A stretch of DNA of 64,000 bases from Candidatus Poseidoniaceae archaeon (GTDB taxonomy: Archaea; Thermoplasmatota; Poseidoniia; Poseidoniales; Poseidoniaceae), in assembly GCA_030747695.1 (NCBI GenBank), contig JASLKG010000002.1, positions 1 to 64,000 of the forward strand, written 5' to 3'. Position numbers and translations under genes: made by a program. The notes below the pieces were generated by a model. The model searched no databases. It saw only the letters and a program-made list of their open reading frames with translations, and was not told where the DNA came from. Of the stretch, positions 52,498-60,901 are shown piece by piece; the first letter of the stretch is position 1; every line of letters starts with the position of its first letter.

Positions 52498-52956
52498 TTA
52501 CTTTTCGGGTAACCTAAGATGCAGTGCGTCTTTTATTGCCTTTTTCAGTGTTTTATTGGCAACCTCCAAAACATCATCACCCGGATATACTTGGAGTTTG
52601 GTTTTTCCTTTAATTGTGGGTCGATTTCCCACGTCTGCCAAATTTATTTTCCCAGAAATAAGATCATGTAAATCAAGACGGATGTGGATGGTTTTTTCAT
52701 CATCAATTCGTTGTTCCAAAGTTGACAAGATTTCTTCCAAAGCATCTGGACCTAAACGTTGTAGTGACTTTGTAGCGGCACCCTTGCTTTTTAATTCAGC
52801 GGTTATTACATGTAAATTAGAACCATAATAGGAACTTGTCTCTTCAATTTCAACAATTTCGTTATTGCCTACAAGCCAAGACATGGCATCTGCTATCACA
52901 AACTCATCCTCTACACCACTAGCGGTTGCATGCCAAGCAATGTAGTGTACACCCAT
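52498..52956 (-). CDS. COG1325-type RNA-binding protein (predicted exosome-associated)
   Basis: A 152-residue protein with the COG1325 layout: 'MGVHYIAWHATASGVEDE', 'ETSSYYGSNLHVITAEL', 'HIRLDLHDLISGKINLAD' and a C-terminal 'TKLQVYPGDDVLEVANKTL'. This archaeal family is predicted to bind RNA and to be linked to the exosome, from genomic context in other archaea. It may start an RNA-related cluster, though here its neighbours are a ferredoxin and a small unknown gene. Confidence 0.82.
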   Translation of the reverse strand: MGVHYIAWHATASGVEDEFVIADAMSWLVGNNEIVEIEETSSYYGSNLHVITAELKSKGAATKSLQRLGPDALEEILSTLEQRIDDEKTIHIRLDLHDLISGKINLADVGNRPTIKGKTKLQVYPGDDVLEVANKTLKKAIKDALHLRLPEK

Positions 52957-52992
52957 TATGCAGGCGTATACAAAACAGGGTCATGAGCATTT

Positions 52993-53238
52993 TCAATCGA
53001 GAGGATGTTCGACACCCTCTTCACCCAACGTCCATTTCAGTGTTTTTATTACGCCATCGAGGGCCTTGTGGTTACTTGCTGCCTCCTTCATACCATCACG
53101 GTCTTCGTCTCTCTTGCACTGTTCAAACCACTTTTTCCACTGTGCTCTGCGCTCAATTGCTTTGTTTAGCATTTCTTCGATTTCGCCCCAAGATCTATCG
53201 TAAGTCCTGATTGGACTCGCATCATCACTAGTGGCCAT
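52993..53238 (-). CDS. Small helical protein, unknown
   Basis: An 81-residue charged, alpha-helical protein (MATSDDASPIRTYDRSWGEIEEMLNKAIERRAQWKK is the start in part: 'RSWGEIEEMLNKAIERR'). No family recognised. It is rich in Trp, Lys and Glu, with no membrane segment. It lies 36 bases upstream of the COG1325 gene on the same strand. Confidence 0.55.
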   Translation of the reverse strand: MATSDDASPIRTYDRSWGEIEEMLNKAIERRAQWKKWFEQCKRDEDRDGMKEAASNHKALDGVIKTLKWTLGEEGVEHPLD

Positions 53239-53289
53239 GTTTCCTCGCCAATTATCGGGGTATAATAAACAGATGCCGGCTTGATTTAA

Positions 53290-54306
53290 TTATGGGCGTC
53301 TTTCATTTTGTAAATCGATAGATAATTTTTGATTATCTCCAATAACACAATTTAATATCCGTGACTCGATAATTGTGTTTTGTCCAACTATACTCTTTTC
53401 TGCGACTCCACTTATACTTGAATTCGCCATAACTACAGAATCTACTACTGCTCCTGTTACTGAACCACCTTCAAGTACAATACTTCTTTCGATATGCCCG
53501 CTAACAGCTGCATATTTAGAAATAAAAGAACCATCATTGAGTATTTCTCCTTCTGGCATGGGGAAGGGCAAATCGTTTCGTTTTGAAATTAATGTCATCT
53601 GGGCTTTGTGCAATTCAAATGGATGGCCCACATCAAACCAAATACCCTTTACAGTTTTTGCATACATAGGTAAATCATTAGAAAGAATCATTGGAAATAA
53701 TTGCTTCGAAAAATCAAATTTCTCATTTTCTGGCACAAGGTCCATGACCTCTGGTTCAATGATATATAATCCAGCATTTATCAAATTAGAAAAGGCTTCA
53801 TCCTCACTTGGCTTTTCTTTGAATTTACGAATATAACCTTCTCGTAAATTAGATTTAATTTCGCCATTTATTGATTCTGAAAGTCCCACTATTCCAAATT
53901 CAGTAGGATCCTCTACTTCCCATAATGCCATTGTGACCATTGCACCTGATTTCTTATGTGAAGATATTAAATCTTGAATATCAAATGATGCAACACTATC
54001 TCCACTTCCAACGACAAATGTCTCTGTTAGCTGGTCACTCAACAACTTAACACTACCCGCAGTACCCATGGGGACTTCTTCTTGATTGACTCTTGATTTT
54101 ATGCCCCAAGAGTCAACATGTGAGATCAGTTGTTCACCCTGATATCCAGTAGTAACTACAATTTCTGTTAATCCAGCAGCTACCATAGCATCTTTGACAT
54201 AATCAATTACTGGGCGTGATAAAACAGGGACCATTGGCTTGGGTCTGTCTTTGGTTAGTGGCATAAGCCTAGTTCCACGGCCACCGGCCATGATTACGCC
54301 TAACAA
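53290..54306 (-). CDS. NDP-sugar pyrophosphorylase (mannose-1-phosphate guanylyltransferase-like)
   Basis: A 338-residue nucleotidyltransferase. The N-terminal 'MLGVIMAGGRGTRLMPLTKD' and 'RPKPMVPVLSRPVIDYV' are the nucleotide-binding loop and the Lys motif; 'VGSGDSVASFDIQDLI' carries a metal Asp. The C-terminal 80 residues form a short left-handed beta-helix ('GSFISKYAAVSGHIERS'). The TTG start at 54306 is favoured because it gives the exact family N-terminus. It supplies an activated sugar for the glycosyltransferases. Confidence 0.92.
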   Translation of the reverse strand: MLGVIMAGGRGTRLMPLTKDRPKPMVPVLSRPVIDYVKDAMVAAGLTEIVVTTGYQGEQLISHVDSWGIKSRVNQEEVPMGTAGSVKLLSDQLTETFVVGSGDSVASFDIQDLISSHKKSGAMVTMALWEVEDPTEFGIVGLSESINGEIKSNLREGYIRKFKEKPSEDEAFSNLINAGLYIIEPEVMDLVPENEKFDFSKQLFPMILSNDLPMYAKTVKGIWFDVGHPFELHKAQMTLISKRNDLPFPMPEGEILNDGSFISKYAAVSGHIERSIVLEGGSVTGAVVDSVVMANSSISGVAEKSIVGQNTIIESRILNCVIGDNQKLSIDLQNERRP

Positions 54307-54311
54307 TCAAG

Positions 54312-55322
54312 TCACTTCCTTCCGCGGGAAGCTGTCATATCAACTCGACGCATTCCCTTTTTCTTTTGGGATTGTGTTCTTTTGGCACTCAAACCACCTC
54401 GATCTCCAGACATAGTTCCACCAAACGTCAAATTACCAGCGCTTAGCAAATGATCAACCATTGATTCAGCTACTTTAGAATCCTCAGCGCCTGTTTTCAT
54501 TTCTTTCATGACTGAAGCGTTGTGATCAGTAATCCAAGATTCTCTTTCCTCTCGGGCCATTTTGAGTTTGTCACGTGTTTCATTAACTTCTTTCATTAAT
54601 TCAACGATTTTCTGATGAACTTCATCTGCCTTTTCTTTACAACCTACAAATTCATTGTGGAAACGTTGTTGCTCTCCTTTTAAGAAATCTCGATGTGAGA
54701 ACAATTCCTTCATTTCTTTGGACATACCCTTGGCTTTTTCCAAGCACTCAATGAATTGTTTATGTGCTAAATCTGCTTCTGCCTTCAAAGTTGCAATTGC
54801 TTCGTCACGGTTAGATAAGTCGACCTTAATCATTTGAAGTTCTGCAATTTCTGGCTCTAATTCCTTCATTCGTCTACGCATGTTCTTAATCTTCTCAATG
54901 GTTTCTTTCTCCTTCTTTGGAGACATTCCACCACGAGTTTCATAGATTCGTTCCATTGTATCTACTTCACTAGATAGTTTATTGAATTCAAAAGTGGCGG
55001 ATTTCTTTGTATCCGCATCTCCTCTCTGAGACTTTGCTTGTCCAATCAAATCTCTGATTTGGGCTTGTATTGCATCCCTACGTTCTTTATGCAAATTTTG
55101 TTCAGCACGTACTGCCTTAACCTCTGCTAATGCAAAATCTACTTTCTCCCGATGTTCTTTGTACTGACTTTGTATAGAATTTCGTTGATCTGCAAATCTC
55201 TTTGCCTGTTCGTTATGGGCGCCACGCGCATCACGTAACTTACGAACTTTAGACTCCATCTGGTGTAAATGATCTCTCAAATCAACATCAGGGATTGTAT
55301 CCTCCCCCGAGCCTGCAGTCAT
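54312..55322 (-). CDS. COG1340-type archaeal coiled-coil protein
   Basis: A 336-residue, almost entirely coiled-coil protein (residues about 12-270) with a disordered Gly/Lys/Arg-rich C-terminus ('GGLSAKRTQSQKKKGMRR'). The conserved 'RNSIQSQYKEHREKVDFA', 'ERIYETRGGMSPKKEKETI' core matches the widespread but uncharacterised archaeal family COG1340. It has a proposed ribosome or RNA association in some archaea, which I cannot verify. Two other coiled-coil genes of the same style lie at 60068 and 63889. Confidence 0.85.
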   Translation of the reverse strand: MTAGSGEDTIPDVDLRDHLHQMESKVRKLRDARGAHNEQAKRFADQRNSIQSQYKEHREKVDFALAEVKAVRAEQNLHKERRDAIQAQIRDLIGQAKSQRGDADTKKSATFEFNKLSSEVDTMERIYETRGGMSPKKEKETIEKIKNMRRRMKELEPEIAELQMIKVDLSNRDEAIATLKAEADLAHKQFIECLEKAKGMSKEMKELFSHRDFLKGEQQRFHNEFVGCKEKADEVHQKIVELMKEVNETRDKLKMAREERESWITDHNASVMKEMKTGAEDSKVAESMVDHLLSAGNLTFGGTMSGDRGGLSAKRTQSQKKKGMRRVDMTASRGRK

Positions 55323-55325
55323 GAT

Positions 55326-55344
55326 ACGCCCACAGCGTGGACGT
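55326..55344 (-). promoter_or_regulatory. 8-bp hairpin (one mismatch) upstream of the COG1340 gene
   Basis: ACGCCCAC-AGC-GTGGACGT forms an 8-bp stem with one C/A mismatch and a 3-base loop, four bases upstream of the ATG at 55322. It resembles the other short-loop hairpins near starts in this window. Confidence 0.35.
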
Positions 55345-55365
55345 TTTCAATGCTACTATCCAATC

Positions 55366-56862
55366 TCAGGTAGTATATAGCACTGATAATGCTTGCATAA
55401 TTACAGTTGTAATGAGGCCAAAACCACCTGCAAAATAGCATATCAATGTACCTGTGTGTCTAATCCACGAAAAGAATTCTGGACGTACATTAACATTAAT
55501 TTGACGTCCATATAATAGATCACCACTTACATCTTCTATCCGAATTGAAACACTAGCATCACCCGTTTTTTCAGGCAATAATGTTTGCCATGTTACTGTA
55601 CCCTCATTGAGCAGTTTAGACATCAGGCTAATTCTATCACTGTCACCATCGTTTGATAATGGAACTGGCTCTATGGGCCACAATTCACTATTTCCGGCTG
55701 GTATAAGATATCTTAATGACAAATCATTTGGTCGGAAATCCGGAGAATTTACTCTCACTACGATTTGTCTATCCTCTGCGGAAAGATTATGGAAAAAGCA
55801 AAACATATTTGCTCTATTTTTTACGACATTTTCAATATCTGCATCGAATACTAAACCATCAATTTCAGACTTTCTACCAGCAGCTAAATCTTGTTCTAAA
55901 CGATCTATTAACCGGTAAAATGCACGACAAGATTTCTCTGAACGATCTATTATTCGCCGCCAGATTTCTTCGCTAAAGTCTGAATGCTTGATTACAAATT
56001 GTACACCCTCATCAGTTAGTATCTCAGATAGTTCAACTTGTGATGTTGCTGTATTCAATCCCCCTCTACGTCTTCTATAAATTATCATCAATAATTTCTC
56101 ACGCGCAAACTTGGGTTGAACTCCTGGTTTCAATAACTTATCAAATTCCGATATAAAATCATCAAAATTGCTGCGTAATATTGGATCCATGTGTGTCCTT
56201 AACAACTCTGTAAACGCTAACTCCAACGTTGATGGGTGATAAGGAGGGTCGTATGCATAAAGTAAACCATCTTTACTCGTCATTCTGAATTTATGCTCAC
56301 GCGTAGACATATGTTGTCCAAGTGATAATATGACCAAAGAACTTGTAACTAATATTGCTTTTTCAGTTAATTCTGATGTTGGATCAATGAATAATATTGA
56401 GAAATTAATCACTAAAGCAACAAAACTAATCCACATTGCTTTCGTATGTGTTGATTGTGTACGCGAAATTAAACTTTTAAGAGAGGCATAGCCATGCATT
56501 GAACGTAATGGTTTGTGGCTTTCATCTGCTTGTTTTACTATCGCATCGAATACAGCACAAGTCCTGATAACTCTTATCCTATGTAAGGATAAGGAACCAC
56601 TATATCCTAACAGTATTGCAAATGAGATTAATAAAAGTAGAACTGACAAACTAAGTCCTATACTAGGTTCAATGTTATCTAGCCACCATAGAGGGCTCTG
56701 ATCTTTGTATGCCCATGCTCCAAATAAGAAAATCAATGAGGAAGCTGGCAACAAAAGTACAAGTCTGAGTGTATTGCTAACCAATTGATCAAGATATTGT
56801 GCCTTGCGCTCTTTTGCCATCAATTCTTCTACTAATGACTCCTTTTCATCCAAGATTAACAC
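55366..56862 (-). CDS. Large membrane protein of unknown function
   Basis: A 498-residue protein with a TM pair near residues 33-50 and 70-88, another pair near 143-185, a soluble region of about 250 residues, and a C-terminal TM (about 473-492). I recognise no domain. The GTG start at 56862 lies within the 3' end of the DtxR-type regulator gene (7-base overlap); ATG 56817 is an alternative. Tight coupling to a metal-dependent regulator suggests, but does not prove, a role in metal handling. Confidence 0.75.
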   Translation of the reverse strand: MLILDEKESLVEELMAKERKAQYLDQLVSNTLRLVLLLPASSLIFLFGAWAYKDQSPLWWLDNIEPSIGLSLSVLLLLISFAILLGYSGSLSLHRIRVIRTCAVFDAIVKQADESHKPLRSMHGYASLKSLISRTQSTHTKAMWISFVALVINFSILFIDPTSELTEKAILVTSSLVILSLGQHMSTREHKFRMTSKDGLLYAYDPPYHPSTLELAFTELLRTHMDPILRSNFDDFISEFDKLLKPGVQPKFAREKLLMIIYRRRRGGLNTATSQVELSEILTDEGVQFVIKHSDFSEEIWRRIIDRSEKSCRAFYRLIDRLEQDLAAGRKSEIDGLVFDADIENVVKNRANMFCFFHNLSAEDRQIVVRVNSPDFRPNDLSLRYLIPAGNSELWPIEPVPLSNDGDSDRISLMSKLLNEGTVTWQTLLPEKTGDASVSIRIEDVSGDLLYGRQINVNVRPEFFSWIRHTGTLICYFAGGFGLITTVIMQALSVLYTT

Positions 56863-57512
56863 CTCAATACTATTTGATTTGAAAGATTTTCATCTATTGA
56901 TATTAAATTCCCATTGCAATAATAATCATCATCCTTTCTTTCAATAAATGATCCAATTTCAAGTCCAATAGATTGTAGAACTTTCCTTGATTCACTGGTG
57001 TGAATTATCAGCAAAATCTTTCCCGAATTACCAGATGATAATTTGTTCATTTTACACATATCATTACTTGATTTGTCTAATCTTTTTGCTATACGTTCAC
57101 TAGGCTGCGGGATGTTTTTACCCGAGGGGTCCAATATTGGATTACCAAGCAAAAGTGAAATACAAACTTCAAGATCATCATCAAACGCATGCTCTAAGCG
57201 ACATGCTGTCTCATGAATATCACCATCAAATGGCAACGCAGATAGTAACACCTCGGCCAGTCTATGTCTTCTCTTCATCATTTGACCATGTTCTAATCCT
57301 TTTTCTGTAAGTAATACACCTTTGTAAGCAACATAATCAACAAACCCATTGCGTGCCAATCTTTGAACCATCTCTGTAGCAGATGCTGGTGATATATTGA
57401 GATAATTAGCTAAATCTCCATTACGCACCCTTTCCCCAGGTTTTAGTTCATGGAAATGGTAGAGGGTTTCCAAATATTCATCTTCGAATTCCTGAAAATG
57501 ACCTCCGCCCAT
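56856..57512 (-). CDS. DtxR/MntR-family metal-dependent transcriptional regulator
   Basis: A 218-residue regulator. The N-terminal winged helix is 'EDEYLETLYHF...GDLANYLNISPASATEMVQRL...GFVDYVAYKGVLLTEKGLE', given here in parts. The dimerisation/metal region has 'RRHRLAEVLL' and 'HETACRLEHAFDDDLEV', with the His, Glu and Cys ligands of the family. A C-terminal FeoA/SH3-like part (about 145-218) follows. It should repress iron or manganese uptake when metal-bound. It is first in the unit with the large membrane protein. Confidence 0.9.
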   Translation of the reverse strand: MGGGHFQEFEDEYLETLYHFHELKPGERVRNGDLANYLNISPASATEMVQRLARNGFVDYVAYKGVLLTEKGLEHGQMMKRRHRLAEVLLSALPFDGDIHETACRLEHAFDDDLEVCISLLLGNPILDPSGKNIPQPSERIAKRLDKSSNDMCKMNKLSSGNSGKILLIIHTSESRKVLQSIGLEIGSFIERKDDDYYCNGNLISIDENLSNQIVLRC

Positions 57513-57546
57513 AAATAGCCCACCACTTTATCCAAATTCAAATTAT

Positions 57547-59988
57547 CTAATCCTTTCTTGCTTCAAAAATAGTCTCACAAGCAGGACATCTGGCATTAGC
57601 AGGCCTTCTATCATATGGAACCTTTAGTTTACGTGAACACTTGGGACAACCCAAGATGTCGTCTGATGAAGAAGACCACAATCCCTCTTCCACCTTTTCA
57701 TCGACCTCTGGTTCCTTTGTTTGTTCATTAGTTGGTTGTTGGTTTTCTACACCTTTTACATCGAAGCGTGTTTCACATTCAGGACAGCGTACTGCACCGG
57801 AATAAGTTGATGGGACTTTCAATCTCCTATCGCATGAAGGACATCCTACCTCCACTTTTTCATTGTCTTCCTTCGGTTGAGAAACGTTAGTTGGTTTGGC
57901 CTTTTTCTCTTTTTTAGGACCTGATTTTAATCTAATTGCTAAAACTAAGAAAATACCTAACGAAAGACCACCCAATATGCCACCCCAAGGTATGACAATT
58001 GAGTCTTTATTATCTGATATTTCTTCAGATAGTACACTTTTTCTTGCATCTACTTCATATGATTCAACAACCCATATGGCTGTTAATGAAACTAATTCAC
58101 CTTCAGGCCAAATTATAGATGTGCTAATAGTCTGAGTCTCAGTATCAAACGATGGTGTCTCTGAAAGTGACAGTTCAATTCCAGAAGGATTTGTGATGAT
58201 TAATGTTCCACTTGGTACTGTACCAGGCCCACTATTTGTTAGTAAGCAATGTATTGTAACAACATCATTTACTGAAGGCATTTGAGGCTGTACTGATTCA
58301 ATGCTTATTTGCGGAATTATAGAATTGTCAGGTATTATCATTGACTTAAATAATTGTGAATTAAGGCCACTAGTCCAATCATCAAATTCGATTGTAACAA
58401 ATATCTCTTCTCCATTTACATCACCTAAGGAAATACCTCCAGTTGTAATTCCTGGTTGTATCAATATTGACTGCTGGATTAGATTTGTATTTATTCCATC
58501 TAATGTTGATCCATATGTTAGTTCGACCATACGTGATTTTCCATCATCAAATTCTATATCCCATTCAACTTCGATACCCGTATCACTATATGCTAATGAT
58601 GTAAGATTAATTGCAATATTTTGAGCTGGCAAAACAGGGATTTGAATTAATCCAGAGAGATTCTCCTCAACTGCAGAATCCATACTCTGAATTGACCAAT
58701 TGACGTAATGTGTCCCTGGCGATTCAAACGTTAACTTGTGAGTTACCTCACCTGCTTTACCTGCATCTAATGTGATTATTGGGCCAATAGTACTATTGGT
58801 AGAAATATCTCCTAAAATACCTTCATATTCAAGGTGAAGGCTTGATGTCCCTTGGATATTACCTTCATTCCTCAAGAGCAAAGAGACTAGTATCTCATCT
58901 CCAACGTGCCAAGGACCCTGTAACAATGAAGGTGTAGAGCTCCCGGCGCTCATAAAAATACCAGAGTTCATAGAAATTGTATCACTTGCTGAATTATTTG
59001 TGATCGTTCTTGATCCATCATGGCTACAAATCAAAACTCCCGGCCTAGATTGTATGCCAACATTAACTATAGTAGAGGCATTAACCTGTATCGATACTGC
59101 TTCCCTTGAAATTTCTTCACCTTCAAATGTGCAAAACAATTCTCCATTGAATACAGCCATGCCATCATTTGAAGCACTAAGATTCCACACAGTGTTATTT
59201 CCAGGTGATGGTTCAACAATTTTATCCAAAGAGAGAGTTAATTCAGGGAGAGGAGGGGGATTTACTGAAAATGGCATTGTTCCAGAATTATCAGACGTGT
59301 CCGCATCATCATCACCATCTAATGATACTGAAATTGTATGTGATCCTTCACTTAATGCCATAGTTAAAAAGGACACTATAGATGTCGAATCACCTAATAC
59401 ACTAACGTTTTGTGATGTTAAAGAGGTCCCGTCAATTGACAAATTAACAGAACCTGTCCAATTTACATCTCCATCATTAACCACAGGCACATCTATCCTA
59501 GCGTGATCGCCATCATTTACGGTCAAATTTCCAGTTTCATTTCCACTGGAATCTACTCCTGTGATTGTCGGTTGGGCAATCGAAATATCTAGAGGCCTCA
59601 AACGATGAACTATAGTATACCATTCTACATACTGATTTGCACCAGGAGTTCCTACATCTCCACTTAACAAGACACTTAAATTTGAATAACCAAGTGGTGC
59701 ATCACCTAATGTCGTTTCAACGAAAACATTCACTCCATCTTCAACTAATGTATTTCCATTGTCAGAATCTATTACTACTCCTTCCATATTTGACAAAGTA
59801 ATTGTCCAATTAACTGATGAGGAAGTCGCACCACCTACTCCGACCAATGTCAGATTAACTGAAACTGGACCAGCTCCTATTACACCACTTCCATTAATGG
59901 AAACTGAATCGATTACACCCCCCGTTGCAGATGCTGGTGGTACTGACGCTAATGCAATCAACATCACCAACAAAATGGCCCGGCGCAT
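57547..59988 (-). CDS. Surface protein with CARDB-like repeats, membrane anchor and cytoplasmic twin zinc ribbon
   Basis: About 813 residues from ATG 59988, which gives a good signal peptide (MRRAILLVMLIALASVPPASA); the frame opens 12 codons earlier at a GTG inside a palindrome. The outside part has several CARDB/Ig-like domains ('VNDGDVNWTGSVNLSIDG', 'LLRNEGNIQGTSSLHLEYEG'). One transmembrane helix (about 667-686) is followed by a Lys-rich stop and a 120-residue cytoplasmic tail with two zinc ribbons ('CPSCDRRLKVP...VRCPECETRF' and 'CPKCSRKLKVP...ARCPACETIF'). This architecture could pass a surface signal inward. It is divergent from the coiled-coil/TUT-like operon. Confidence 0.87.
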   Translation of the reverse strand: MRRAILLVMLIALASVPPASATGGVIDSVSINGSGVIGAGPVSVNLTLVGVGGATSSSVNWTITLSNMEGVVIDSDNGNTLVEDGVNVFVETTLGDAPLGYSNLSVLLSGDVGTPGANQYVEWYTIVHRLRPLDISIAQPTITGVDSSGNETGNLTVNDGDHARIDVPVVNDGDVNWTGSVNLSIDGTSLTSQNVSVLGDSTSIVSFLTMALSEGSHTISVSLDGDDDADTSDNSGTMPFSVNPPPLPELTLSLDKIVEPSPGNNTVWNLSASNDGMAVFNGELFCTFEGEEISREAVSIQVNASTIVNVGIQSRPGVLICSHDGSRTITNNSASDTISMNSGIFMSAGSSTPSLLQGPWHVGDEILVSLLLRNEGNIQGTSSLHLEYEGILGDISTNSTIGPIITLDAGKAGEVTHKLTFESPGTHYVNWSIQSMDSAVEENLSGLIQIPVLPAQNIAINLTSLAYSDTGIEVEWDIEFDDGKSRMVELTYGSTLDGINTNLIQQSILIQPGITTGGISLGDVNGEEIFVTIEFDDWTSGLNSQLFKSMIIPDNSIIPQISIESVQPQMPSVNDVVTIHCLLTNSGPGTVPSGTLIITNPSGIELSLSETPSFDTETQTISTSIIWPEGELVSLTAIWVVESYEVDARKSVLSEEISDNKDSIVIPWGGILGGLSLGIFLVLAIRLKSGPKKEKKAKPTNVSQPKEDNEKVEVGCPSCDRRLKVPSTYSGAVRCPECETRFDVKGVENQQPTNEQTKEPEVDEKVEEGLWSSSSDDILGCPKCSRKLKVPYDRRPANARCPACETIFEARKD

Positions 59989-60022
59989 GTAACTCCGGCG
60001 ACGCAGGGGGTTTTTCACCTTC

Positions 60023-60042
60023 ACCCACCCTTAAGGGTGGGT
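60023..60042. promoter_or_regulatory. Perfect 20-bp palindrome between the surface protein and the coiled-coil/TUT-like operon
   Basis: ACCCACCCTTAAGGGTGGGT is its own reverse complement. It lies 26 bases upstream of the GTG/ATG start of the coiled-coil gene and 35 bases from the divergent ATG at 59988. It is a candidate operator shared by both units, or a bidirectional hairpin. Confidence 0.6.
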
Positions 60043-60067
60043 CGAACCCTTTATCGAAGATGTACAG

Positions 60068-60901
60068 GTGGCCGCAACGATTCAGATGAATGCAGACGAC
60101 CTGCTGGCGGTAACTCCTAAACTACTCGCGCAAGCAATATTGCATCGCAGAGAGCGGTTAGCAGACCTGATTCCAGATGAATTAGATGCTCGGAAAAATG
60201 AGCAGCATGAGGCCGAACCATTGGCGAAATCCGCTCGCGAAGAAAGAGATAATATCAATTCCAAGGTTGCAAGCTTAAAAAATGAGAGAAATACATCACA
60301 GAAAAAGGCAGGCGACCTATTTGAAAAGGCAAACAATATACGTGAACAAATTTTTGCAGAAGGAGGAATAAAGACTCCTGATCCAAAATGGGCGCAAGAA
60401 AAATTGGCAAACAAATTGAAAGAAATTGAGAACCAATTGGAAACTAGCGCTGGCACACACAAAACGGAAGAGAGATTCATCAATGAAATGAAAGCACTGA
60501 TTAAGGAACATGAAGAATGGGTCGAAGAAAGAAGTTCCTCGCAACCACTTGTTAAGGAGATGCGTGATGCCCAAAAAAAGGCTCGGAAATTAATTGATTC
60601 AGCCCAAAAAGCACATGCTGCTATGGTTGAATTAGCAGAGGCAAATGCAACACGGCATGATGAATTTGTAAAATGGGAAGAAGTCAGAAGACGTTCTACG
60701 TCTCGTGCACAAAAACTAGAATCTGCACAGAAGAGTAGTCAATTAGCACTTGAATTCTGGAAAGAAAGAATAGTCGCAGATAATTTTGAAGATCTTCTCA
60801 CAGATTCTACAAGGGTCTCTGATGGCGGTATGTCCAGCAAGGCAGTGGCAAAGGCGAAGCGGCTTGAAAGAGACTTAAAAAACGGAGGTGAAGAAGAATG
60901 A
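60068..60901 (+). CDS. Coiled-coil protein (COG1340-like), coupled to TUT-like gene
   Basis: A 277-residue protein that is coiled coil through residues about 40-235, basic and mixed in charge. It begins MAATIQMNADDLLA at GTG 60068; ATG 60086 is an alternative. Phrases such as 'REERDNINSKVASLKNER', 'EGGIKTPDPKWAQEKLANKL' and 'MRDAQKKARKLIDSAQKA' repeat the style of the COG1340 gene at 54312. It overlaps the TUT-like nucleotidyltransferase by 4 bases (ATGA), so the two are made together and may form a complex through their coiled coils. Confidence 0.8.
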   Translation: MAATIQMNADDLLAVTPKLLAQAILHRRERLADLIPDELDARKNEQHEAEPLAKSAREERDNINSKVASLKNERNTSQKKAGDLFEKANNIREQIFAEGGIKTPDPKWAQEKLANKLKEIENQLETSAGTHKTEERFINEMKALIKEHEEWVEERSSSQPLVKEMRDAQKKARKLIDSAQKAHAAMVELAEANATRHDEFVKWEEVRRRSTSRAQKLESAQKSSQLALEFWKERIVADNFEDLLTDSTRVSDGGMSSKAVAKAKRLERDLKNGGEEE

